From Bacteroidota bacterium (GTDB lineage Bacteria > Bacteroidota > Bacteroidia > Bacteroidales > GCA-2748055), in NCBI GenBank assembly GCA_030642565.1, contig DAOWNM010000164.1:1-6349 (forward strand): a DNA stretch of 6,349 bases, written 5' to 3'. The translations under genes and the position numbers were made by a program. The first letter of the stretch is position 1; each line of letters begins with the position of its first letter. Shown one piece after another: positions 6,174 to 6,349 of this stretch. The notes beneath the pieces are model-generated. The model was given only the letters and a program-made list of their open reading frames with translations, did not search any database and was not told the origin of the DNA.

Positions 6174-6349
6174 ATGATGAAAAGGATTATTTTCATACTG
6201 AATCTGTTTCTAACTTTCGGAGTTACAACTCTCTCCGGCAACCAAAGCTTTCCGGTTCCAAATAACGGAGTTCTTGATCTAAGGAATAGCGTATTGAATG
6301 ATCAAACCATCATCAACCTGAACGGAGAATGGATATTTCACTGGGAGAA
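6174..6349 (+). CDS. 7TM-DISM-type membrane signalling protein, N-terminal end (partial)
   Basis: 58 codons before the window ends. The protein starts with a signal peptide or membrane anchor (Met-Met-Lys-Arg, then IIFILNLFLTFGVTTL). It continues with the motif GVLDLRN followed by INLNGEWIFHWE. This motif is the hallmark opening of the extracellular 7TMR-DISMED2 sensor domain, where family members read like 'LDLRG...LNGEWEFYW'. Complete proteins have seven membrane helices and a cytosolic output such as a histidine kinase, diguanylate cyclase, SpoIIE phosphatase or DNA-binding domain; which one applies here lies beyond the window. Two adjacent ATGs (6174, 6177) could be the start. The gene is divergent from the lipoprotein gene across about 108 bp. 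Confidence 0.68.
   Translation, partial: MMKRIIFILNLFLTFGVTTLSGNQSFPVPNNGVLDLRNSVLNDQTIINLNGEWIFHWE

Overview
The window reads as accessory or regulatory chromosome from a member of the Bacteroidota, probably an anaerobic or microaerophilic Bacteroidales/Marinilabiliales-type organism. The reasons are the protein families present (SiaB/SiaC-type partner switch, an ABCG-like exporter with long N-terminal modules, a PorT-like beta-barrel, 7TM-DISM sensor), the general absence of Shine-Dalgarno sequences, and TAnnTTTG-type promoter elements ahead of two of the genes. This taxonomic call is an inference; no rRNA or other marker gene is present.

Left part (1-1166): the 3' end of a SpoIIE/PP2C-type Ser/Thr phosphatase on the + strand converges on, and overlaps by 11 bp, a two-gene minus-strand unit. 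That unit encodes a SiaB-family kinase and a SiaC-family (DUF1987) phosphoprotein. Together they form a SiaA-SiaB-SiaC phosphorylation switch: the kinase phosphorylates SiaC and the phosphatase resets it. The diguanylate cyclase SiaD, which SiaC activates in Pseudomonas, is not in the window.

Middle (1220-4315): transcribed divergently from siaBC is a 1031-residue ABC exporter half-transporter. It carries a TerB-like helical N-terminus, a degenerate FHA-like segment, an intact ABC ATPase, and an ABCG-like membrane domain with an unusually long loop of about 230 residues before the last helix. It is the main candidate for an unrecognised output or partner of the Sia switch.

Decayed region (4293-5021, minus strand): an ABC ATPase that stops shortly after Walker A, a coding-like segment in a second frame, and the C-terminal half of a beta-barrel protein in a third frame follow one another. 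This looks like a deletion plus frameshift remnant, or possibly a sequence error.

Right part (5126-6349): a complete one-iron superoxide reductase (+) converges with a small NTF2-like lipoprotein (-) whose C-terminus carries a 21-bp in-frame tandem duplication. The window ends in the N-terminus of a 7TM-DISM-type membrane signalling protein (+). No RNA genes, insertion sequences, CRISPR arrays or convincing hairpin terminators were seen. The longest gene-free stretch is about 108 bp (6066-6173).
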